A stretch of 64,000 nt of DNA from Nymphaea colorata. Taxonomy: Eukaryota; Streptophyta; Magnoliopsida; Nymphaeales; Nymphaeaceae. The stretch spans positions 21,299,934-21,363,933 of the forward strand of contig NC_045138.2 in assembly GCF_008831285.2 (NCBI RefSeq), in the 5' to 3' direction. The notes under the pieces were generated by a model. It was not told the origin of the DNA, did no database searches, and was given only the letters and a program-made list of their open reading frames with translations. Position 1 is the stretch's first letter. Each line of letters begins with the position of its first letter. A program made the translations under genes and the position numbers. Positions 46,601 through 56,900 of the stretch are shown here, in pieces.

Positions 46601-46755
46601 ACCCTTATGAAAGATTTTTCTTAAAGCATTCTAGATTATTATCATTTATGGGTGTTTGGGGCACGATGCTAACTGTATCTACATGACTATACTTATATAA
46701 GCACAAGCTCAAGCACATTCCTCACATATTTTTGGGGCTATAGTGACATCTATAA
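43620..46755. other. intergenic region, no gene recognised
   Basis: AT-rich DNA between the MAP65 promoter and the Harbinger-like element. No coding similarity and no bounded repeat was seen. Confidence 0.5.
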
Positions 46756-47699
46756 GGACCCGTTTGATGCACAAGAAGAATTTAACGTGATAAATTTACC
46801 ATGGTAAATTTTTCTGAAAAAATTTACAAGATGAAATTTCTCCCTCTTCCAATCTGAGACCCTGTTTGATGCACAGGAAGAATTTAACGTGGTAAATTTA
46901 ACCTTGTTTGATGCACATGAAGAATTTAACGTGGTAAGTTTAACCTTGTTTGATGCACAGGAAGAAATTTACGTGCTTCTTGTGCATGAGAATGTCTTGT
47001 AGTCGTCAGAAGTATTCTATTAAAATGCTTAATTGTTAGTAAGTGATGCCACTGCATGAGAATGTCTTGTAGTCGCCAGAAACATGATGAATATGTCTTA
47101 TTCTTGCACTGTGGATAGCAAGATGAGGCTTTGTGCATACTAACGGTTTTGTAGCAGTTTCTAATCCAATTCACAACAAGGGTATTCCCTCAAGCAGTAC
47201 AAGTTTGACTTTGCCTTGTGTGGCAGAACTGCTTCCTTTGCAATATTACATAGTAAGATCAAAATCATCCTCCTGCTTTTGTTATACAGATGGGCATGAA
47301 AACGGGTCAGATAAATGCTTGGAAATGCCATTTTAAGGTCACACCCCCAAATCCCCTTGCATTTAGCTATGCTGAAACTGACCCTTTGGTACCCTTGTCT
47401 ACCCGTGGAAACATAAACCAACTTTAATTTGCAGTTGATTCTGCTATATCATGAAATAAAGAGATGATAAAGCATAAAAAACAAATCCCTAATATCCATC
47501 CTTGTACGACCTCTTCAATTACTGCTACTACTGTACTATCTTGGTTACAACTTGCAAACTCATAATAACACTGAAAACATTGCACAAGTGAAAAAAACAA
47601 GAAGCTAGAGAAAAGAATAATTCAACAGTCCCATAAATCATCCATAAAAATACTCACTGTTTTATTATTGGCTTTAGAAAATGAACGAGGGCATTCATT

Positions 47700-47906
47700 C
47701 TAAACAGCAGTAGCCAAATCAAATTCATTCTTGATTACATAAGCAAGAAGCTCTTTTACCACCTTTAATGAAACTTCATCAGAAGAAATCTGCAAAAGAG
47801 CAGTAATTGTAAATTGATCTGGCTTAAGTCCAAGCAAAAATGTCCTTTTCAGGCATTTCGTCAAACAAGTGTTCTGCACTTCGTCGGACTTCGTCACAAA
47901 CGGCAT
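47700..47906 (-). pseudogene. pentatricopeptide repeat (PPR) gene fragment
   Basis: The minus-strand frame has 'GLKPDQFTITALLQISS' followed by 'KELLAYVIKNEFD' and 'TAV'. This is a PLS-class PPR pattern: 'G.kPD.fTi..lL.acs' then 'gk.lHayviK.GfD'. Only about one and a half repeats remain before a stop. Additional minus-strand pieces at about 46980-47280 may derive from the DYW end of the same gene but are too decayed to be sure. It lies inside the Harbinger-like element. Confidence 0.55.
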
Positions 47907-47943
47907 AAAACCTGACCAACTTCATCTTCAAACGCGAGTTTCT

Positions 47944-48240
47944 TCTTCACAACTCCCACCCGCCATTGAGGCCGCGTTCAACAACTCCCCGCTCCCTCCT
48001 CATCCTGTTTTCTCTCCACAACTTCCCCAACCAACTGCTCCCCACATCCTGTCCTCTGCCTCGCCTGCTCCGAATCCGGGTGCCAGGCTTATGGCGCTCC
48101 TCAGCACCCAAACATCTGGAGGCGATCCTCTCGCTAGTGGCCCTAGGAATATTGAACTGCCTCATCCCCCAATCTCATCAGAAGCTTATTCTCAGAGCGT
48201 GCCGGTTCCACCGATGATGCCGACTGTGGGGAGGGAATTA
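47944..48240 (+). pseudogene. VARICOSE/EDC4-like N-terminal fragment
   Basis: The frame encodes a proline-rich run followed by 'NPGARLMALLS' (about 48070-48105). This short motif after a proline- and serine-rich stretch is characteristic of the N-terminus of plant VARICOSE (enhancer of mRNA decapping 4). The WD40 domain that should follow is absent; the frame instead runs into the terminal region of the transposon. It may be a captured exon piece. I base this on a short motif, so a database search is needed to be certain. Confidence 0.5.
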
Positions 48241-48270
48241 GTCGGGGGTGAAATGAAGGGAGTTGGTCGT

Positions 48271-48296
48271 CGAGCGGGTGAAATTTCACCCGCTCG
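48271..48296. repeat. 26-bp perfect palindrome
   Basis: CGAGCGGGTGAAA is followed immediately by its exact reverse complement. It lies about 85 bp inside the right end of the Harbinger-like element. Confidence 0.95.
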
Positions 48297-48454
48297 TTTT
48301 AACATCAAACGGGAAGAATTTAATGCTGTTTGATACGTCTCACGTTTTTCTCTTTTCAACCGGGCAATCAAACGGGCCCTAAGGTGTCTCCGTGAAAATA
48401 ACTTGCCATTTCAAAAATCAACGTGAAACTAGCGCCTGCACTGATTGACATTTG

Positions 48455-48577
48455 ATTGAATATGCGTGGGAATTGACAGACAACCTTGAGAAAGAATTGA
48501 ATATGCGTGGGAATTGACAGATAACCTTGAGAAAGAATTGAATATGCGTGGGAATTGACAGATAACCTTGAGAAATA
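48455..48577. repeat. 41-bp tandem repeat, three copies
   Basis: Units starting ATTGAATATGCGTGGGAATT at 48455, 48496 and 48537 differ at one or two positions. The array lies between the Harbinger-like element and the MITE at 48593. Confidence 0.93.
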
Positions 48578-48592
48578 AACCGCATCTGCATT

Positions 48593-48759
48593 CGGTGGCA
48601 GAGCCAAAAATTTCTGGTTGATAGACAACACCAAGAGGCACTCCATAATTAAAAAAAAAAAACTGAACAATTAATGACATTTTTATATGTAAATAAAGTA
48701 AATGTTGTGGGCTGGTGTGGGCAATTGCCCACACCAACTGCAATGTAGCTCCGCTACTG
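48593..48759. mobile_element. small non-autonomous hAT-type element (MITE)
   Basis: The 167-bp element starts CGGTGGCAGAGCCA; its other end reverse-complemented reads CAGTAGCGGAGCTA, differing by transitions only. Flanking 8-mers TCTGCATT (48585-48592) and TCTGCACT (48760-48767) match at 7 of 8. The palindrome GTGTGGGCAATTGCCCACAC near the right end is shared, in opposite orientation, with the element at 35324. Confidence 0.75.
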
Positions 48760-50982
48760 TCTGCACTTGTATGTCAGGCCAATTTTCCGACTTTTTCACA
48801 TTTAGGCGCATGCATGCAAGCAAAACAGACGTGTATGAAAGTGCCAAAACCTATTCAAAGCCAAAGTCAGCTTCTTAATTATTTAGAACTGCAATCAATT
48901 TTACATTAAAAAAGGTGAGAACTCTGTTCCAACTTTGACTGCTGTTTGCTCAGTACTCAGCAATAAGATTACCAACATTACAGAATTCTGTGCAAACTTA
49001 CGAGTATTGCTGTTTACTACTCAGCGATAAGATTACTAACATTACAGAATTCTGTACAAACTTTAGAGTACTGCTGTCAACAAAACGGTTAGCACCAACA
49101 TGAAACAACGTTACTTTTATCATAATTAATTTTCCTTTCTTCTTTACTATTTTTAACTCTAAAATAGTAATAATTAAGAATTGCAGGCCGTGAGGAGGAA
49201 AACAACAGTTGCAGTGGGTTTTAAGAGATGACAACAGCAACATCTTAACAATAAGAAATAATAATGACCATAACGAACAGGATGAGGAGGAAAATGGTGC
49301 TGTTGAACAGTACGTGTTGATTCTTATAAGGCTATTAGTGAGGTTTACAAACCCAACCTGGTGGTTGGCCACAGCTTTCATTCAAACGAAGCTCTACATT
49401 TAGAAATAGTGACCTCACACAACACTTAACATTCAGAGAAAGGGTTGCATCATAAAGGTAGGAATTCAAACCATTTGATCTCTGATAAGGTCCATGCTCT
49501 GCAGAGTCTGACTTGACCTCATCTGTCCGGTTAACTCGAACCCATGCTTGAACCTGATCTGAACCTATATGTGACCTAATGATGTCAGGGTTCCCGTTTC
49601 AAAGCGGTATATGAATCCAATTTGTCATTTAAGGGGGCCTTTGATGGGGCTGGCAAAAAAAAAAGAATTTTTTCATATTGTCCTGTGATTGAAAAAATTC
49701 GTGAACAGAATTGGAGGTTCTTGTGGAAACACCGAAACTAAAAGAACACTACGAATTTCATGGTAAAACAGAAGAATATTTCAGGAAAAAAATTTTCAGC
49801 GTCTGATTCCCAGATATATGGTGGCGATAAATTTCTCCCAACCACGTACACTGGGATTTTTTCCTGCTTTTCAATTACCTATTAAGTACATCAGTGGTAA
49901 AACCAATCTTATCAATATCATTGTGTGATACCTTTGTCTGCCCTGATCAGAACAACACAGGACCGACACATGGTTTACAAGCATCTGCCAATTCAGATAC
50001 ATATAGGCTGATTTGAATAAAGTAATATTTTTTATTTTTAAAAATTGCCGACACAAGTGGATACAGGCATATCACCGAAGCTCCTGAACTGAGATGAAAA
50101 CCAATATTTACAACAGTGGGTAAAACTCCTTGAAAGTGAGTAACAGATTACCATGCCTTAAGGCAGAGTTTCACATGTATTCAAGGATGGTATGCTCGCA
50201 AGTAATACTAAGGTTAAGTTGGAAACTATGAAATTGGAAAGAGAAAGCAAACTAGAAGTTTCTTGCCTTCGTAACAAACTTCTGACGTTTGGAATTGGAA
50301 ATGAGCAGTGTACGAAAAGGGAATACATATTCTTAAACCAGTTTTCGATTCTTCCTGGTTTCAAAAAGACCACAAAACTAACAAGAACCCACACGAGAAA
50401 AAGAACAAATTAACAAAAGAGCTCAAAAGCTCGAAGACATATAAAAGACATTAGTTTTGATTTTGTCATTTAAGAACCATAGTTTTTCATGCAAATGTCT
50501 AGATAGATGAAAGCATAAAGTACAAGGAATTAATATGAGCTAGTGTGATTAGACAGATACCACACAAGAAAGATGAAACTAAAGGCAAAAAAGAATACTG
50601 GCATTAAGGTGTTGCAGCGGATAAATTCAAAACAATCTAACCCTTGGATCTATTAAGCAAAAAGAATAGGCATAAGAAACTTGAATCAGCAAAGAAAAAG
50701 GGAGTGCAGAAGGCCTCAACCAAAGGCTTTGGATTCAGAACATTGGTTACAGTTGGACACGTGTGCAACTGTGCATAGCAATACCATATCATAATAATGC
50801 CAGCTACAGCAACATAGCGCACACAAACCAGCATGTGATGGGCTTTGCAGAAATGCTTAAAAATATTTAACACCATTTGGGAAGATACGTCAAATGCCAA
50901 CTAGAAGTCAAATAATATCAGCACTTAACATTCATGGAGAAGAGTAGGTGATAATGTGCAAACTCTAATTCATCTTGACCTT
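48760..50982. other. TFCB 3' flank, no gene recognised
   Basis: AT-rich DNA downstream of the TFCB stop. A 60-bp phrase near 48940-49000 is repeated at about 49005-49065 ('ACTGCTGTTTACTACTCAGC'-like, then 'ATTACAGAATTCTGT'). No coding similarity seen. Confidence 0.5.
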
Positions 50983-53900
50983 TCAAATTTCATCTTCTTC
51001 AAATGGATCCCGTTCAGGATAATCACCAACCTGGACGGAAAATAAAAGAATATTAAGGTAGCTGATCTAGACAAGGATAAATTCAGTTAGCAAAACAATA
51101 GGCCCCTACACATCTTGGTTAACAGACTAACACAGCGCTCCAAATAACTAGTAATGTTGCATGGAAAGTAGATTTGACTATTAAAGTAATATTTGAATAG
51201 AAAAAACAGTAGCTTACTTTCGAAACTCATTTTTGAGGCACTAGTCTAGTAATGGAAGGCCTAGTAAAGCTACTCCCAAACCATTATTTTCGAGTGTATT
51301 CTAGAATTAGTGGAGTTGCATTCAATGCCAGCACAAAATCAAAGCACGGTCCACAGTGTCTTGTGCATGAGAATAGCAGAAGTTGCATTTACATAAAACA
51401 GAACAACAACATAGATGTAAAATAGATTAATACAGCCATAAATTGCATTTAAATCACCCAGCACTGGAGTTCCCTAGCTAAACTGAGAGGTTCAACTTTA
51501 AATATTCAAAGTTTTAGTTGATTGGAAACTTGTCCACGAATATTTTTCTTTTACATTTAACTGCACCCCCAATTTCTTCTTCTCAAATTCGTGACCAATG
51601 GAAGTTTTCAGAACTCTAATTATATTGAGCGTAGCAGAGTAAATTTTGCTACTTGACCCACATTTTGTTGCTAAGAGCATCAACAATTTCATGAGTTGTA
51701 TAAAGGCTGATTTTAGTATAGGTGATTTGACATATTTTCAGAACTAAAGAGCAAGTTGCAATGTAGTTGAAGGTACTTCAAACTTTTAATTTCAGCTCCA
51801 GCCGAATCATGATCCAGTATGCAAAGATGCATCCAGTCATCAAGATTTTGAACATTGATTCTGTTAACAGAAACTTTGTTTTGTTAAGTTGTCATATGAT
51901 ATCAAATAGCACAAAACATTACAGTGCGAACAAAATAAACAAAATGTTATTCCATGTGATACCTTGACTTTATCGGGCCTAACCATTGCACCATGAAGTG
52001 GAGGACAATCGAAGTATCGCTTCCCTTTGACACTGAAAATGACAAAAAATACCAAATGCAATCAAAAGAAAAGGAAATTGAAAGCACAACAAACATGTTT
52101 TTATGATTATAATATAATGTAATTTTGTCAAAATATCAAGGATAATGAGCTGAAATATGCTGTCAAAGACAGACATCCACTATAATTCATACCTTAAAAG
52201 TTTCCAGTGTAATATGATTTACTGCAAGAACAAGCATTGATTTTGAGCTTTTCACATACTGCCATTTGTACTCCTAAGGAAGTTAACACAACAAACAGAG
52301 GACCCAGACAAGACAAAGGAGGAATGGAGTTGCTTGATTATGAAAGTCAGGCATAAAATGTCAAAAAATGTATTTGTATTGTCGAGTGTTATTGTACAGT
52401 AAGTCAGTTATGGTGAAAAGAATATATTTGCCAAGGAGTCCATCCAAAATGGATAAGTTGTAAAGAATATATTCTCAAGTAGTACAATTACTACTTGAGA
52501 ATGTTCCTAGTTATTGTGGAGCTCATGAACTAAACCCATATTACAAATTTGTAGCAGTCCACCAGAAGTCAGAAAATGACACTGTACTAAACCTTAATGG
52601 CTCTAAACCAGCCGATGATACCAACATGAAATCTTTAAGAGCCGGTCAAGGAATGAGAAGGTAAGGGCTATCTAATCCATGAAACCACCTCGTGGGAAGA
52701 ATTCTTTAGAGTTGTGTATGGACCTACATTTTTTTGCCTAAAACATAGTACCCCATCCAACCAAAATGGAGCAAATTCAGTGACAACAAATTCTTGAAAC
52801 AGCAGAACAACAAGACAAATAGATCTATGTTGGTTGGATGGGTATTGTATGTTTTAAGATGTAAAAGACAGGTACTAATCGATGCTGAAGATCCTCCCTA
52901 AAAGGTGATTTTGTAGATTAGATATGCCTCACTTTCCCCTTCCTCGACCGACTCTAGGAGGCTTCATGTTAGTAGAATTGGCTGGTTTAGGGACATTAAT
53001 GTTTGGTACAATGTGACATTTTCTTACTTGCACTGAACTTTTACAAATTTGTAATATGGGTTTACTTCAGGGACACCACTAGCGTAGTGCAACTTTAGGG
53101 AGAAAAACTCGACTTAACATATAACCTCTTTTCTGTTTTTTGACAACTCTATTGTAAGTGGATCTCTGACCAGATTTGATAGGACTACAGATTGTACACT
53201 CATTATATCTCCTAACGTACTGTGATGTCTCTGGCTCAGATAAGGACGGGATTTGGAATTTCTCGGTGGACATTTGTTCACTACGCAACTAGCACTCGAC
53301 ATGTTGTCCATTGAATTCCTCACATAAATGTCTAGTAGCTGAGTTGGTAGCACCTGATGTTTCACTGGTAAGCGTCAGATAACAGAAAATTTGTACTCCT
53401 AGTGAAGTTAACACAACAATCAGCTCCACCAACAATGTGGAACAAAAAAATGCAAGCACGGGAACACATGACAGTCAGCTCTCTAATTCCTCCCTCATTA
53501 AAGACTATGTTTAGGAATTATGGAGAAGATCAAACCATGTTGTTGAGAAGTATAGAGAAACAATGCAGTGAGATGTTAGTACAAAAATAACCCTGTTAAA
53601 ATATGCATATACTATTCCCAATGTGCATTACGTTTAGGTACTAGAGAAGATTACAACACCCCAGGCACCACAACAGAAGAAAATAGCATATACACCACAA
53701 CAAAGCAACACTGTTATAAGCTAAACAAACATAATCCTCAAGCTTACTGCCTTGTGAATAGGGCTGGGCATCGGGCCGGGCCGGGCCGGCCCGATAAGAA
53801 CGTCAAAATCAATGCCCGGAAACCGTATCAGGCGGGCCAATGTAATTTCGGGCCTCGGGCTTCGGTTAATGCCCGAAGCCCGGCCCGATTGATAATGTGC

Positions 53901-56900
53901 CGGGCGGGCCAATGTAATTTCGGGCCTCGGGCTTCGGTTAATGCCCGAAGCCCGGCCCGATTGATAATGGGCCGGGCCGGCTTAGTCGGGCTTTTGGGCG
54001 GGGCAGGCCGGGCCTGTTTCTCATTTCTTCTTTCTTCTCCTCCTTCTCGCAAGAGAAATCGACCGAGTGGTTGTGGTGGACAGTCCATTGGAATGCAAAA
54101 TCTGGCGATGAAATGAAAAAATGATCGACTGGTTGCGATGATAACGAGAAGCGAGGGAGAGCGTGATGAAGAGGCGGTAGCGAGGGAGAGGAGCGCGATG
54201 GAAGAAGCCTAACGGGCAGAAAAAAAAAATCGTTGAAAAAAAGTCGGACCTTTACGGTGATGGCGACGGGTAGGACCGAAGGCTGACGGGGAGGACCGAT
54301 GGCTGTGCAACGGCGACGGGAAGGACCAAAGGAGGCAGCCGAGGGCCGACGAGGAGGATGGGAGGAGGCAGTCTCGACGACGGAGATGAAACTTTAACAA
54401 CAAAAAAGTCCAAAACCCTAGGCTACCTAAGTTCATTTTTGTAAAAAAAAAAAAAATACTATAATAGTAATGTCTGGCTTCTTGGGCCGCCGACGATCAT
54501 AGCGGCAAGCCCGAGCCCGGCCCGTTATTTACCGGGCCGGGCCAAGCCCGATAAAAAAAACCCGAAACTCAATTTTTCAAGGCCCGGGCCCGGGCCCGTG
54601 GCGGGCCGGGTACCGGCCCGATGCCCAAGCTTACTTGTGAAGTTTATAGGGAAAGAAGAGAAAGCAAAAATAAAGAAAAAGGGTTGTTCTTCTCAGTCAA
54701 GTCTTTCATTTAAGAAGAATTTAGTTGGCCAGAGGAGTTGTTGCAGGAAAAAGGAAATCTAGTGAGAGAAAAAAATCAGGAAAATTGATTAGAATATAGA
54801 CATTAACAATTGAACTAGCTTAAAGAAATCCTTATCCCACACTATCACGGTTCCTTGTTAACACTAGAAATGCACACATGGACGAAGATTTATTCCTTTG
54901 ACAGGTGACAAGTAGTCATCCTGGACCTACATTTACAAAATAGAGCATGAAAACGCCCACTTATATGAACTCCCAGTTTGCAGGTTTTCATTCAACTTTT
55001 CCTTCTTCTTTTTTTATTTGTTCTGCAATATGTCCAGTCAAAAAATTAATTTTTCTAGTTCCTGTTTTCCAGATCAGATTTACATTTTTAATATAGTATT
55101 TCATTCTCTTCAGCAATATCACTACCACTTCCTCCTATTGAGACATCTTTCTGGTTTCACACATGTGATGGAGAAGTCCTTACAAGTCACATATCCATAC
55201 AGTAATATAGCTATCAACTTTTGATGTCTTGTTTGACATGCATATTTGCCTCAACGACTCATTCCATAAAATTTCTCCCATACAAGTTTCCACTACTGTG
55301 GCAAAGCCAATTTTCAAATTCAATATTTCTTGGTAGTTTAATTGACTATAAACCACATTGATTAATTATTTTCAGCATGTGATGCGCTGCTTAACATATT
55401 ATTAGATGCTTCTTTTGACATCAAAAGGGCAAGCATAAATTTCTCACTGATGCCCATCTCTCAGTGGCTGCTTAGCAGAAGCAGCCAAAACATTAGGTTC
55501 TATCAAAGTCTCCTGTCGTGGAAATCAAGATTTCAGTTTCATAGTAAGAAGATCAAAATGCACATGGACGCATGGAAACCTTCTTAAAACACATGCATAT
55601 CTATGCACTTCAAAAGGAAAATAATGAGAAAGCATATGAGATCATACATGCCATCATGCTTCCCAAGTGGCTCGTCATATTGCACGCCAATCCAAAAGCC
55701 AGGTGGAAGTGTTTCAGCCCTGCCAACAAATTTCACAACACCTCTTTTCTCCCCAGGCTCAACTTGACATCTGTCTCCTACCTGGAAAAGTGTGAATTAC
55801 TTTCAAATAATATCTAACATAATTTAGAAAGGGGAAATCAATCATTCATGGCAAAAAGACAAATTTGCTTGGAGAAACTTAATTTTTTTGAAGTATGCAA
55901 TTTATTGAATGCAGAAGACACAATTGCAAACCTTGATAGCCACAGCAAGGTCCTCATAGTCATCCTTTACCTGTCAGCAAGTCATGTATGAAATACTGGT
56001 GTCAATCACATACACAAACTGATAGAAGCACCAATAGCCCATGTAGTGAAAAAAAATTTGTATGAAACAATAGCATATGTTATGCAAAAGGGCATGATTA
56101 CAGAATAAAAAATTATTGATAGTCACAAGCATACATTGTCTTCATTGGCTGTGGACATTTGTGGTGCCATTTTCTCCTTAAATTTTCTAAAAGTAACTGC
56201 AGCAGAGAATTGTTGCAAGTGGATAAGCCATTTTTACAAATTTCACCAACATGGCCAAATTTTCAGGAACAAAGAAAAAGAATATTTAGTGGCAATGCTA
56301 TTCAAAATTAACAATATCAGAATCTAGTCCTATGATTTATACAACTACCAACAGTTTTCAGTTCACAAGGATGATAGTTTTCCTTTATAGAAAAAATATC
56401 ATGCATAAAATATCTTCTCAACATATTGTCATAGTGAGGAAGAAATAATATTTTATAATAACCAAATCCAAAATTTTTGCTGATATCAGTAACAAACATA
56501 CTAAGCCCCTTTCCAAGGAAAGCAAGAAGCAGATACGAAAAGCCTAGAGTAAGAGGATAGCAATTTTTGGTAGTTAAGAGTTGTTTATACTTGTATTCTG
56601 AGGATTGCCTAGAGATTTTATCAAATTTGAAGTGATATAATTGTCCTTTTGACCATTCCACATGACTCAGAATGTATTGAAACATCATCTTATGCCCACA
56701 AAAAATGGGGATGCAGGCTTATTTTGTAAGTATTAGAAACAGAAAATGAGAGCAGATAGGGTGTAGGAGGAAAGGGGAATTATCCATATGAGGTTGATAC
56801 TAGAAAAAAAAGAGACCCTTCTGTGCCACCCATAGCTTAAGCATATCCTATGTGTAGTCAAAATTAACAAGAATGAAGTTGGCCCAGTAGTCACTAATCT

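Larger units (their letters stand above)
46756..48379. mobile_element. Harbinger-like non-autonomous transposon carrying host gene fragments
   Basis: The 1.6-kb segment starts GGACCCGTTTGATG and its other end reverse-complemented reads GGGCCCGTTTGATT (12 of 14). TAA directly flanks both sides (46753-46755 and 48380-48382), as expected for PIF/Harbinger (TWA) insertion. Subterminal direct repeats with the core GTTTGATGCACA(G/T)GAAGAA recur at about 46762, 46864, 46908 and 46950, and a related phrase is near the right end. The interior holds a PPR-like piece on the minus strand and a VARICOSE-like piece on the plus strand. No transposase was seen, so it would depend on one supplied in trans. 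Confidence 0.6.

Noticed and set aside
53828-54116. Open frames of 86 and 120 codons with a repeated GLRALTEARGPKLHWPA unit
   Set aside because: They are translations of the 72-bp duplication in the hAT element, not a protein gene.
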